Below, one piece after another: positions 25,947-33,926 of a stretch of DNA of 39,514 bases (positions within the stretch are counted from its first letter, which is position 1; each line of letters starts with the position of its first letter). The stretch is from Algoriphagus sp. GTDB lineage: Bacteria; Bacteroidota; Bacteroidia; Cytophagales; Cyclobacteriaceae. A program made the position numbers and the translations under genes. A model generated the notes under the pieces. That model worked only from the letters and a program-made list of their open reading frames with translations, was not told the DNA's origin and ran no database searches. The DNA lies in assembly GCA_030729785.1 (NCBI GenBank), contig JANQWS010000017.1:1-39514 (forward strand), in the 5' to 3' direction.

Positions 25947-26342
25947 ATGAAAAACCTTCTACTTCTTGTCACACTCTTTTTTTTACTAGGCAGCACAAGT
26001 TTCGCGCAAACAGCTGTTAAGGACTCTATCCAAGTGCTTTCCATCGCTCAATTTGAGAAAATGGCTACTAAAAGGAAATCCAAAATCATCGATGTACGTA
26101 CCCCAGAGGAAGTAGCTGAAGGTCATTTGGCTGATGCAACCACGGTTAATTTTTTAAGTCCCGATTTCGCTTCTCAAGCGACTTTATTAAATAAGAAAGG
26201 AACTTATTTGCTCTACTGCCGGTCAGGTAGCCGTACGCGTAAAGCTGCAGATGCAATGCAAAAAATGGGTTTCAAAAATGTTTACATGCTAGAAGGAGGG
26301 ATTACTGCTTGGAAAGAAGCTGGTAAAGAAGTGGTCAAATGA
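25947..26342 (+). CDS. Exported rhodanese-domain protein
   Basis: With ATG at 25947 the protein has 131 residues and begins with a Sec signal peptide (MKNLLLLVTLFFLLGSTSFAQ, cleavage after about residue 20). A TTG at 25920 would only add nine polar residues in front. The rhodanese domain shows IIDVRTPEEVAEGHL (47-61), the active-site loop CRSGSR with Cys91, and the family ending VYMLEGGITAWKEAG. It probably handles sulfane sulfur or redox chemistry in the periplasm. No sulfur-transfer partner is adjacent. A 202-nt gap separates it from pdhB. Confidence 0.92.
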   Translation: MKNLLLLVTLFFLLGSTSFAQTAVKDSIQVLSIAQFEKMATKRKSKIIDVRTPEEVAEGHLADATTVNFLSPDFASQATLLNKKGTYLLYCRSGSRTRKAADAMQKMGFKNVYMLEGGITAWKEAGKEVVK

Positions 26343-26488
26343 GTTTGATTCGGACAGTTGAGCTTATTGGAGGCCTTAAAAATCAGGATATGGTCGAGAA
26401 TTAAGCAAACAAGGAATTTTTAGAGTTTGTTAATCAGAAAACCATTGACTTTGGTTAAACATCGATTTTGACAAAGAAATCCCTAAGC

Positions 26489-26519
26489 TTTGTAAATGCC
26501 CGATTCCTTTCTATTTTTA
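26489..26519 (+). promoter_or_regulatory. Putative promoter of pdhB
   Basis: TTTG (26489-26492), a 19-nt spacer, and TATTTTTA (26512-26519), which differs from TAnnTTTG only in the last base, lie 25 nt before the pdhB ATG. The rest of the 26343-26488 gap shows nothing I can name. Confidence 0.45.
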
Positions 26520-26544
26520 CGAGCCAAAAATTTGTCCCTAAGCA

Positions 26545-27525
26545 ATGAGAGAACTACAATTTCGGGAAGCTTTGAGAGAAGCCATGACCGAGGAAATGAG
26601 ACGAGACAAAAACGTCTTTTTAATGGGTGAAGAAGTTGCCGAATACAACGGTGCTTACAAAGTATCCCAAGGGATGCTGGATGAATTTGGACCCGAGCGC
26701 GTGTACGATACCCCTATTTCAGAACTTGGGTTTGCAGGTCTTGGAGTAGGTGCTGCCATGAATGGATTGAAACCAATCATCGAATTCATGACTTTTAACT
26801 TTTCCTTGGTAGCCATCGACCAGATCATCAACTCTGCAGCGAAAATGTATGCCATGTCGGGGGGAGCTTATTCTGTGCCCATCGTATTCCGAGGCCCTAC
26901 AGGCAATGCAGGTCAATTGGGAGCAACACACTCTTCCAACTTTGAAAACTGGTTTGCCAATACCCCTGGACTTAAAGTAATCGTTCCTTCCAATCCCTCT
27001 GACGCCAAAGGATTGCTGAAATCCGCCATTCGTGACCCAGATCCAGTGATATTCATGGAATCTGAAGTAATGTATTCAGACAAAGGAATGGTCCCAGATG
27101 GGGAATACTTACTTCCCATAGGGGTAGCCGATATCAAGCGCAAAGGCACGGACGTGACTGTAATTTCTTTCGGGAAAATGATGAAGATAGCTCTTGAGGC
27201 AGCGGAAGAAATGGCCAAGCAAGGTGTTTCCTGCGAGGTGATTGATTTGAGAACCGTTCGCCCTATTGATTACGCTACTTGTGTGGAATCTTTGAAAAAG
27301 ACCAACCGCGTGGTAATCGTAGAAGAAGCAAATCCATTGGCAGGTATTTCTTCTGAACTGACCTACCATTTTCAGCGTCATGCTTTCGATCACCTAGACT
27401 CTCCAGTTCTTCGTGTCAATTCCATGGATATCCCATTGAGTTATGCCCCATCGTACATTGATGTGACGATTCCCAATGTGAAGCGAACCGTTGAGGCCAT
27501 TCAAAAAGTGCTTTATAAGGGCTAA
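26545..27525 (+). CDS. pdhB: Pyruvate dehydrogenase E1 component, beta subunit
   Basis: This is the beta subunit of the thiamine-diphosphate E1 that decarboxylates pyruvate (or a branched-chain 2-oxo acid) and acylates the lipoyl E2. The 326 residues match the family. The N-terminal pyrimidine-binding domain shows FLMGEEVAEYNGAYKVSQG, TPISELGFAGLGVGAA and IIEFMTFNFSLVAIDQIIN; the C-terminal transketolase domain shows EVIDLRTVRPID and VVIVEEANPLAGI. Branched-chain specificity cannot be excluded by eye. The alpha subunit and E2 are not adjacent. It is monocistronic, with its own promoter-like site and a strong terminator. Confidence 0.93.
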   Translation: MRELQFREALREAMTEEMRRDKNVFLMGEEVAEYNGAYKVSQGMLDEFGPERVYDTPISELGFAGLGVGAAMNGLKPIIEFMTFNFSLVAIDQIINSAAKMYAMSGGAYSVPIVFRGPTGNAGQLGATHSSNFENWFANTPGLKVIVPSNPSDAKGLLKSAIRDPDPVIFMESEVMYSDKGMVPDGEYLLPIGVADIKRKGTDVTVISFGKMMKIALEAAEEMAKQGVSCEVIDLRTVRPIDYATCVESLKKTNRVVIVEEANPLAGISSELTYHFQRHAFDHLDSPVLRVNSMDIPLSYAPSYIDVTIPNVKRTVEAIQKVLYKG

Positions 27526-27546
27526 CTCTTTAATTTGAATTATTCC

Positions 27547-27580
27547 AACCCAGACCCGAATTGGTCTGGGTTTTATTTTT
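27547..27580 (+). terminator. Rho-independent terminator after pdhB
   Basis: A perfect 10-bp stem AACCCAGACC (27547-27556) / GGTCTGGGTT (27563-27572) with loop CGAATT is followed by a T-rich tail. Confidence 0.92.
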
Positions 27581-27585
27581 TTCTA

Positions 27586-27751
27586 ATTATCCGCTTTGTT
27601 ACAAGTAACGAGAGGAAATAAGGATTGAAGTTCATTTTAATGAGCTGTGGTCTGTGGACTGCCTGTAGGCCGTGGCCTATCGTCTGCCTGCAGACTGCGG
27701 TCTGACGACGATTATCCGCAGTAAGTCAAACAAATCCTAAGCCACTGGCAT
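27586..27751 (-). repeat. Dispersed palindromic repeat, copy 2
   Basis: This is a full-length copy in inverse orientation to copies 1 and 3, lying between the convergent pdhB and TonB-receptor genes and flanked on each side by their terminators. The core 27661-27704 (44 nt) is identical, as reverse complement, to 33636-33679. It contains the short palindromes AGACCGCAGTCT, GTCTGCAGGCAGAC and TAGGCCACGGCCTA. ATTATCCGC occurs near each end (27586-27594 and 27711-27719). Confidence 0.88.
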
Positions 27752-27800
27752 GATTGCTGAAAATCGTATATTTTTTTGGACTCCTAAACTCTCCAAGGAA

Positions 27801-27833
27801 TAAAAAAATCCCGAATTCAACGAATCCGGGATT
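27801..27833 (-). terminator. Rho-independent terminator after the TonB-dependent receptor gene
   Basis: The inverted repeat AATCCCGAATTC (27807-27818) / GAATCCGGGATT (27822-27833), 11 of 12 paired, has a seven-A tract at 27802-27808 that reads as a U-run on the minus strand. Confidence 0.82.
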
Positions 27834-27877
27834 AGTAACTCAACCCATCTATTAATTACTTAGGAAATGCACTTCTA

Positions 27878-30394
27878 TTAATTACGAACTGGTGCCGCCC
27901 CTTGTTCGCCTTGCCCTCCATCACCACCGTCTTTTAGGTCATCATTGGTAATGGATCTCCTTTTCTTAGGACGCTGATCCAAACTCATTTTCCCTATTCG
28001 GTAATTGAAGTTCAATTTAAAGTTCAGGTTCTGAATTCTCGAAGTACTATTTTGTACAATACTTGGAGTGATGATTTCGTTACGAATAACAAACTCTTTC
28101 ATTAGAAAATTTTCCGCTCCAAAGCCAAATGACCCTCTTTTTTCTTTAAACTGCTTATTAAAGTTCAAACCATATGCTGCAAATCCACCAGAAGTCCCTT
28201 GCAATTGTACACGTCGTCCTCTAGCAAAGGTGAATAGCTGAATCTGCCAATCTTTGGGCAAGCTGTAGTTTCCAAACATTCGGCCACTCACCACAAACCC
28301 TTCATTTTTGGCGGCAAACTTGGGGTCCTCGAGCCCATTATCCAACATCGAATAGTACAAGTCTGTGCCCCCATTGAGAGAGAATTTATTATTCAGGTTG
28401 ACGTTGAAAAATAGGTTTGTACCTAAGGCCTGCTCTCGCCCGATATTTTCAAAGGTGGTGAATATGATCCCATCTTCACGCACATTGCGAATGGATTGAA
28501 TAGACCCAGTTGTGTTTCTGTAGAATCCGGTAAAATTCAAGGTAGTCCCTTTGATAAAGGTGCTGTAACCTAATTCGTAATTGTCCGTCAACTCTGGATC
28601 AAGTTCTGGATTACCTTGAGACTGCTGTTGCGGGTTCGAAGCTTCAATGTTTGGATTTAAGAATCGAAGTGAAGGCCGTTGAATTCTACGGTTGTAGGCC
28701 AATTTGATCAAGTTCCCATTTTTTAATTTTCTACTCGCGTTGATGCTTGGAACCAAGGTGCCATAGGATGGGATTTCTGCCTTAAAGTCAGTTTTAAAAT
28801 CTGCAGTAATGGTCGTGTATTCATACCTAAGCCCAGGCTTTAGCGTGTAATTCTTCAGCAGTTGAAAGGTGTAGGAAAGGTAGGCAGCAGTTACGTTTTG
28901 ATCGTAGCTAAACTCATTGCTTAGGGTTGGGTCCGGTAAGGCTACAAATTCACCTGATGGGCCTTGGGCCAAGAAATACGAGAAGTCTGAATAGGCTCTT
29001 CTTAAAATATTTTTGGCACCATATTCAATGATTTGAGTTCCTTTATCTGCAATCGGAGTTACGTAATCTACCTGTATGGTAAATTCTTCATTTTTACTTG
29101 GATTCAAGTTTTTCAATCTAGAAAAGATAGTTTCCAAGTCATTCTCTTCAAAGAGCGTATTGGTGAAGGAATTTTCACGGTTGTTTTTGGAATACAGTGT
29201 AAGGAAACTCAATTCCTTTCCCTTCTTCTCAAAAGTCTTGGTATAGTTCAAGCTTATATCCACTGAATTTGAGTTGTCTAGGGTAGCTGTTGCTCGATTT
29301 TGTTGTGCCCTTAGTTGCCCATCGATAGAATTTTGCGTCAAGAAATTCTGTTGCCAGTTTTCTGAATTTCGAATACCAAAATTTACAGCTCCGGTAATAA
29401 AATTAAAGGCATCCAATTCGTAATCAACTCCAAAATTATACCGTCCAAATAGGTCACTACGCTCAGTATCTGCAGATTGTCTAGAGGTAGAAACACTTCC
29501 ATTCGCCAAATTAGTTACCTGTTGATTTTCAAAGCTTCCGAGGATATTATAGCCAGAGCGTCCAAATCCCCCCAGAGAGAATCCCATTTTCCCTTTTCGC
29601 GCAGACCCTTGTAATCCCAAATTAGAACCTCTTAATCCAGCCCCAGAATTCAAGTTCAAAGTCATGCCTTGGAGGTTATTTTTTTTCGTTACGATGTTGA
29701 TCACTCCAGAAGTTCCTTCTGCGTCAAAGCGTGCTGAAGGGGAAGTAATCACTTCTACTGCTTTGATTTCGTCGGCAGGGATTTGCCGTAGGGCATCGGC
29801 AATTGAGGAAGCTGCAATCGCAGAGGGCCTGTTGTCAATAAGGACCAAAATATTTGAACTCCCACGCATGGAGACATTACCGTCCAAATCTACAGATAGC
29901 ATAGGAACACGACGTAAGACGTCTGTCGCATCACCACCTGCAGTGGTTCGGTCATTTTCAGCCTTGTAAATGGTCCGGTCTACGCGCTCTTCTATAAGTT
30001 CACGTTGTCCTTGAACTGTTATTTCTTGTAAGGCTACTCCTTCATCGGAAAGGGCAATTTCCCCTAAGTCAAGATCTGATTCCAAAGAATTAACGGTGAC
30101 AGACCGCTTAATTGTTTCGTAGCCCAAAAAAGAAACTTGGAGTTCGTAAGTACCCACCGAAAATCCGGTGATGTAAAAAACGCCCTCGCCATCGGCAACC
30201 GCTCCTGCTATAGAGAGTGTGGTACCAGCCTTGTACAAGGCAGCAGTGGCATAGCTAATAGGAGTTCCTGTTTTCAAATCCTTGGCAATGCCTAGGATTC
30301 GAGCAGGAGCTTTCTTTTCTAGTGTTTCTTGGGAAAAGGCCCAATTCATAGAAAAAAAGAAAGCGGTTAAAAGTACAAATGTGATTTTTTTCAT
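27878..30394 (-). CDS. TonB-dependent receptor (outer-membrane beta-barrel family)
   Basis: This 838-residue protein has a Sec signal peptide (1-21, ending AFSQ). A carboxypeptidase-regulatory-like domain spans about 30-115 (GIAKDLKTGTPISYATAALY, YITGFSVGTYELQVSFLGYE). The plug spans about 125-235, with VSMRGSSNILVLIDNRP and FDAEGTSGVINIVTKKNN. The barrel follows, ending near LNFKLNFNYRIGKMSL. After it comes a charged, Gly-rich tail of about 30 residues (KKRRSITNDDLKDGG to PVRN). No SusD partner is adjacent, so this is a stand-alone receptor for an unknown ligand. It is divergent from a LytS/LytTR pair. Confidence 0.94.
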   Translation of the reverse strand: MKKITFVLLTAFFFSMNWAFSQETLEKKAPARILGIAKDLKTGTPISYATAALYKAGTTLSIAGAVADGEGVFYITGFSVGTYELQVSFLGYETIKRSVTVNSLESDLDLGEIALSDEGVALQEITVQGQRELIEERVDRTIYKAENDRTTAGGDATDVLRRVPMLSVDLDGNVSMRGSSNILVLIDNRPSAIAASSIADALRQIPADEIKAVEVITSPSARFDAEGTSGVINIVTKKNNLQGMTLNLNSGAGLRGSNLGLQGSARKGKMGFSLGGFGRSGYNILGSFENQQVTNLANGSVSTSRQSADTERSDLFGRYNFGVDYELDAFNFITGAVNFGIRNSENWQQNFLTQNSIDGQLRAQQNRATATLDNSNSVDISLNYTKTFEKKGKELSFLTLYSKNNRENSFTNTLFEENDLETIFSRLKNLNPSKNEEFTIQVDYVTPIADKGTQIIEYGAKNILRRAYSDFSYFLAQGPSGEFVALPDPTLSNEFSYDQNVTAAYLSYTFQLLKNYTLKPGLRYEYTTITADFKTDFKAEIPSYGTLVPSINASRKLKNGNLIKLAYNRRIQRPSLRFLNPNIEASNPQQQSQGNPELDPELTDNYELGYSTFIKGTTLNFTGFYRNTTGSIQSIRNVREDGIIFTTFENIGREQALGTNLFFNVNLNNKFSLNGGTDLYYSMLDNGLEDPKFAAKNEGFVVSGRMFGNYSLPKDWQIQLFTFARGRRVQLQGTSGGFAAYGLNFNKQFKEKRGSFGFGAENFLMKEFVIRNEIITPSIVQNSTSRIQNLNFKLNFNYRIGKMSLDQRPKKRRSITNDDLKDGGDGGQGEQGAAPVRN

Positions 30395-30436
30395 GGTTTA
30401 GTTTTCAAAAGAGACTTTAAGTCCCTAGGTATACCA

Positions 30437-30468
30437 CAAAGGTGAGGGGATTGTTTGGACTCCTCAAA
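30437..30468 (-). promoter_or_regulatory. Putative promoter of the TonB-dependent receptor gene
   Basis: On the minus strand TTTG (30468-30465), a 20-nt spacer and CACCTTTG (30444-30437) differ from the consensus TAnnTTTG at one base. The ATG is 42 nt downstream of the -7 box. Confidence 0.45.
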
Positions 30469-30568
30469 TTTGATAGACCAGCACAATCCCTATATCGACC
30501 AATTCCCAGAAAAGAGAGATAAAAAAAATTCGCGCCCAAGAAAAGGAGTTGGTGTGCTTATTTACCCC

Positions 30569-30602
30569 GTTGATAGGTTAGATCTTAGATTTGGTAGATT
30601 TG
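30569..30602 (+). promoter_or_regulatory. Putative promoter of the LytS/LytTR operon
   Basis: GTTG (30569-30572), a 22-nt spacer and TAGATTTG (30595-30602, a full TAnnTTTG match) lie 52 nt before the kinase ATG. Confidence 0.45.
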
Positions 30603-30654
30603 ATAGGAAAGAAAAAAATAAAAAACCTTAGCTTCACCCCTGTAAATCAGGCCC

Positions 30655-31734
30655 ATGCTCTCCCAAACAAGAAAAAGAAACCTCTCCATACTCGTCCACC
30701 TTCTGGGGTGGATTATGTTGTGCGTGGTCTTGCTTATCCTTTCGCCCTTATCCTGGAGGATGGGAGAATTGGAGCTTCCTACCCAATTTTGGTGGAAACA
30801 AATTTTCCTAGTAGGACTCCTTATTGGTGTCTTTTACCTAAATGCCTGGTTGATTGTTCCCAGATTTTTACTTAGGGGTAAAAACTACCTCTACCTATTG
30901 GTAATCATTTTGGGTGCAGGGATCTTTTACGGAGTAATTGTTTATTTTGAACAATTTATTCAGTACGGCGAAAAAATGCATGAACTATTCAATCCCGACG
31001 AGCCTTTCACGGGCAAGCGTTGGGTGCCTGGGGACGTATTTCAAATGTTGCTGTATGTAATTTCCATTGGTTTAAGTACCTCTGTCGCTTTGGTAGAAAA
31101 GTGGCAAAAGGACGAGGCATTTCGTGGAGAACTAGAACGACAGCGGATCAATACCGAATTAGCGTATTTAAAAGCTCAGATTAATCCACACTTTTTTTTC
31201 AATACGCTAAACAACATCTATTCCTTGACTACCCTTGACGTAAGCAAAGCTCAGGAAGCACTCTTGAAACTATCCCGAATGATGCGTTATGTATTGTACG
31301 AAAACCAAAAAGACGAAACCCTATTGAGCAAGGAGGTGAAATTCATAGAGGATTACCTGGAATTGATGAAGATGCGACTTTCAGAAAAGGTCAAGCTCCA
31401 GGTCAAGCTTCAAGAGCCTAAAGAAGATTTGGTCATAGCACCTATGCTATTTTTACCCTTTTTAGAAAACTGTTTTAAGCATGGAGTCAGTTCACAACAA
31501 GAGAGTGAAATCAGTATTAGCTTGGAAGTGATGGGAGATACGGTATTTTTTGAAACCAAAAACCAAATTTTCCCTGTTCCTCCAGATAGCCCAGAAGCAC
31601 TAGAAAATGGAATTGGACTTGTAAATACCCAGCGACGATTAAGCTTGCTTTATCCAGAAAAGCATCGACTAAAACTAGATACTGCTGAATCCCTAGCTGA
31701 ATATTCTGTAAAGCTAACGATCAATTTGGCATGA
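30655..31734 (+). CDS. LytS/YehU-type sensor histidine kinase
   Basis: This 359-residue membrane kinase belongs to the His_kinase (PF06580-like) group. Four hydrophobic segments lie at about 12-32, 48-68, 77-99 and 128-147. A coiled-coil linker (EKWQKDEAFRGELERQRINTELAYLKAQ) leads to the phospho-acceptor motif INPHFFFNTLNNIYSL with His179. The ATP-binding part has LFLPFLENCFKHGV (N box) and NGIGLVNTQRRLSLLYP (G box). No extracytoplasmic sensor domain is present, so the signal is probably sensed in or at the membrane. It overlaps the LytTR regulator by 4 nt (ATGA). Confidence 0.95.
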   Translation: MLSQTRKRNLSILVHLLGWIMLCVVLLILSPLSWRMGELELPTQFWWKQIFLVGLLIGVFYLNAWLIVPRFLLRGKNYLYLLVIILGAGIFYGVIVYFEQFIQYGEKMHELFNPDEPFTGKRWVPGDVFQMLLYVISIGLSTSVALVEKWQKDEAFRGELERQRINTELAYLKAQINPHFFFNTLNNIYSLTTLDVSKAQEALLKLSRMMRYVLYENQKDETLLSKEVKFIEDYLELMKMRLSEKVKLQVKLQEPKEDLVIAPMLFLPFLENCFKHGVSSQQESEISISLEVMGDTVFFETKNQIFPVPPDSPEALENGIGLVNTQRRLSLLYPEKHRLKLDTAESLAEYSVKLTINLA

Positions 31735-32477
31735 AAATCTCCTGCATAGCCATAGATGACGAACCATTAGCACTTGGCCTTCTCACCAAATTTATTGAAC
31801 AAACTACGTTTCTTGAACTTCAAGCTTCGTTTTCAAATGCCATAGAAGCATTAAGTTACCTCAATCAACAGGAGGTCAACTTGATATTTTTGGATATACA
31901 AATGCCAGATCTTTCGGGGATGGAGCTTGCACGGATAATCGATGGAAAAAGAAATTCAGAAAATACACGATTGATTTTTTGTACTGCCTACCATCAATTT
32001 GCATTGGAAGGGTACAAGGTAGAGGCCTTAGATTACTTACTGAAACCCTACAGTTACGAAGATTTTTTGGCCGCAGCTACCAAAGCCTATCAGTACTTTG
32101 GGAAGATCGGTAATATCCCTCAATCCACTGTTTCCACTCATCAACAACCCACTGCAGACTACATTTTCTTAAAGGTGGAGTACCAACTTGTAAAAGTAGT
32201 ACTCAAAGACATCACCCATGTGGAAGCCTACAAGGATTATGTCAAAGTGCATCTTAAGTCCAAAAACCACCCTTTACTATCCCTGACTTCCATGAAAAAC
32301 ATGGAAGAACTCCTCCCAAAGGACCGGTTTATGCGGGTACACCGCTCTTTTATTATTTCTTTGGATCACATAGATTCTATCTCAAAAAATGTAATCTACG
32401 TTGGGGATCAACAAATCGCTGTAGGAGACTTATACAAAGATCAGTTTTCAGAATTTGTTAGCCGTTGGACTACCTGA
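31731..32477 (+). CDS. LytTR-family response regulator
   Basis: This 248-residue partner of the preceding kinase has a receiver domain at about 1-120 with acidic pocket IDDEP (8-12), phospho-acceptor Asp55 in FLDIQMPD, and a conserved Lys in YLLKPY. The C-terminal LytTR DNA-binding domain spans about 145-245 (YIFLKVEYQLVKV, HVEAYKDYVKVHL, RFMRVHRSFIISLDHI). The coupled start fits a kinase/regulator operon. The target is unknown; the divergently placed TonB-dependent receptor is a plausible candidate. The gene converges with the YrdC-family gene, with 19 nt between the stops. Confidence 0.95.
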   Translation: MKISCIAIDDEPLALGLLTKFIEQTTFLELQASFSNAIEALSYLNQQEVNLIFLDIQMPDLSGMELARIIDGKRNSENTRLIFCTAYHQFALEGYKVEALDYLLKPYSYEDFLAAATKAYQYFGKIGNIPQSTVSTHQQPTADYIFLKVEYQLVKVVLKDITHVEAYKDYVKVHLKSKNHPLLSLTSMKNMEELLPKDRFMRVHRSFIISLDHIDSISKNVIYVGDQQIAVGDLYKDQFSEFVSRWTT

Positions 32478-32496
32478 GCAGAATTCTTCCTCTCAG

Positions 32497-33129
32497 CTAC
32501 TGCATCAAATCCTCCAAATTCCCTAGTCCTTCACGCAGGCATACTACTTCCTCCCCTGTACAGTCCAAAACAGTGGACGGTGTTGCTCCCCCATAGCCCC
32601 CATCGATGACCAAATCCACCTCATGTTGGTATTTTTCAAAAATCAATTCCGGATCGGTGCTGTATTCAATTGGGTCATCCGCTTCTTGAAGCAAGGAAGT
32701 AGACAGGATGGGATGCCCTAGTAAGTCTACGATTGACTGAGGTACACCATGATTGGGGACCCGAATTCCTACTGTTTTTTTCTGGCTATGGAGCATTTTT
32801 GGAACTTGGGAATTGGCTTCTAAAATAAAAGTGAAAGGCCCTGGGAGACCTTTTTTCATCAATTTGAAAATGGGTTTGGAAATCACTCGGGTATATTGTG
32901 CCAAGTGGCTGAGGTCCGAACAGACGATGGAAAAATTGTGTTTTTTAGGATTAATCCCCTTGATTCTACAGATTCTTTCAACTGCACGGGACTGATTAAT
33001 ATCACATCCAAGACCATATACAGTGTCGGTAGGATAAATAATGACTCCTCCATCTCGGAGAACCTCTACCACCTGCTTAATCCGCCTTGGATCTGGGTTT
33101 TCTTCATACAATCGGATAAATTCCGCCAT
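32497..33129 (-). CDS. Sua5/YciO/YrdC-family protein (L-threonylcarbamoyladenylate synthase-like)
   Basis: This 210-residue YrdC-fold protein shows the conserved GVIIYPTDTVYGLGCD (28-43), the KKHNFSIVCSDLS block, and GLPGPFTFILEA. YrdC/Sua5 enzymes form threonylcarbamoyl-AMP for the t6A modification of tRNA. The length and the KKHN variant of the usual KR motif point to the YciO branch, whose activity is less clear. It lies 6 nt downstream of the NUDIX gene and is probably co-transcribed. Confidence 0.88.
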   Translation of the reverse strand: MAEFIRLYEENPDPRRIKQVVEVLRDGGVIIYPTDTVYGLGCDINQSRAVERICRIKGINPKKHNFSIVCSDLSHLAQYTRVISKPIFKLMKKGLPGPFTFILEANSQVPKMLHSQKKTVGIRVPNHGVPQSIVDLLGHPILSTSLLQEADDPIEYSTDPELIFEKYQHEVDLVIDGGYGGATPSTVLDCTGEEVVCLREGLGNLEDLMQ

Positions 33130-33135
33130 GGTTTC

Positions 33136-33546
33136 TTAGGTTAACCCCTGTAAATCCTCCCATTTGAACTGTACCTCTTGAACGATAGGGAGATCTGCTG
33201 GCGCCCAGGTCAAAGATAAGAGGTCTTCTTTGCCCAGCCACTGACTTTGGGCATGTTCCGTAAGTTTCAAGCTACCACCTTGCCAGGTACCAAGAAAAGG
33301 AATTAGTTGAATCAACTTGGATGGATAAGCGTGCAAGACTGGAGTTAATGCAGCACAAATCCGAATATCAATGGACAATTCTTCGTTGATTTCACGAATC
33401 AAACTATTTTCTGGGCTTTCGCCTACTTCTACTTTGCCTCCAGGAAATTCCCAGTAGCCAGCCAAATCCATCGCAGCACCACGTTGTGTCGCCAAAATTT
33501 TTCCCTGATGAAAAAGAAGGAGGCAAGTTACTTGGATAGGGTTCAT
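33136..33546 (-). CDS. NUDIX hydrolase (MutT-like)
   Basis: This 136-residue enzyme has a complete Nudix box at residues 37-59: Gly37, Glu43, Arg51-Glu52 and Glu55-Glu56, reading GKVEVGESPENS then REINEEL. The WEFPGGKVE lead-in and short length resemble MutT/8-oxo-dGTP diphosphatases, which remove oxidised nucleotides. Substrate specificity cannot be proven by eye. It is the first gene of a two-gene minus-strand unit with the YrdC-family gene. The upstream gap to MltG holds a dispersed repeat. Confidence 0.92.
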   Translation of the reverse strand: MNPIQVTCLLLFHQGKILATQRGAAMDLAGYWEFPGGKVEVGESPENSLIREINEELSIDIRICAALTPVLHAYPSKLIQLIPFLGTWQGGSLKLTEHAQSQWLGKEDLLSLTWAPADLPIVQEVQFKWEDLQGLT

Positions 33547-33588
33547 GGTACTGACAAAAAGAATTGAACTAGGTGATAATCCTCAATT

Positions 33589-33755
33589 ATGCCAGTGGGT
33601 TAAGACATGTTTGAATGACTGCTGATAATCGTCGACAGACCGCAGTCTGCAGGCAGACGATAGGCCACGGCCTACAGGCTGTCCAATGACCACAGCTCAT
33701 CTAGATGAACTTCAAACCTTACTTTATTCCGGTAGGGGTGAAAAAGCGGATAATC
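33589..33755 (+). repeat. Dispersed palindromic repeat, copy 3
   Basis: This is a full-length copy in the same orientation as copy 1, between the divergent NUDIX and MltG genes. The core 33636-33679 is identical to the reverse complement of 27661-27704. It begins ATGCCAGTGG and ends AAGCGGATAATCAG, with a second GATAAT motif before the core (33634 region). The remainder of the 33547-33926 gap contains only the MltG promoter candidate. Confidence 0.88.
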
Positions 33756-33891
33756 AGATAAAGTATTTTTTTAAAACTAGAAGCTTACAAAAATGCCATT
33801 TTTAATTCGATTTAAGAAGGAAGCAGAGAAAAGTGGACAGCCTAGAGACATTTTTATATGCAGGTTCTAAGGATTTAGAATCGCTTGTACG

Positions 33892-33921
33892 ATTGCAGAG
33901 AATCATTATTTTCTATTTTTG
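33892..33921 (+). promoter_or_regulatory. Putative promoter of the mltG operon
   Basis: ATTG (33892-33895), an 18-nt spacer and TATTTTTG (33914-33921, a full TAnnTTTG match) end only 5 nt before the MltG ATG. If used, the message would be leaderless or nearly so. Confidence 0.45.
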
Positions 33922-33926
33922 TATCT

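Noticed and set aside
27586-27751. CRISPR array
   Set aside because: The palindromic units are few, not evenly spaced, and have no unique spacers. The three copies are tens of kb apart with no cas genes.
30591-30875. 94-codon frame overlapping the start of the LytS-type kinase
   Set aside because: It is out of frame with a clear kinase N-terminus with membrane segments, and has no likeness to any family.
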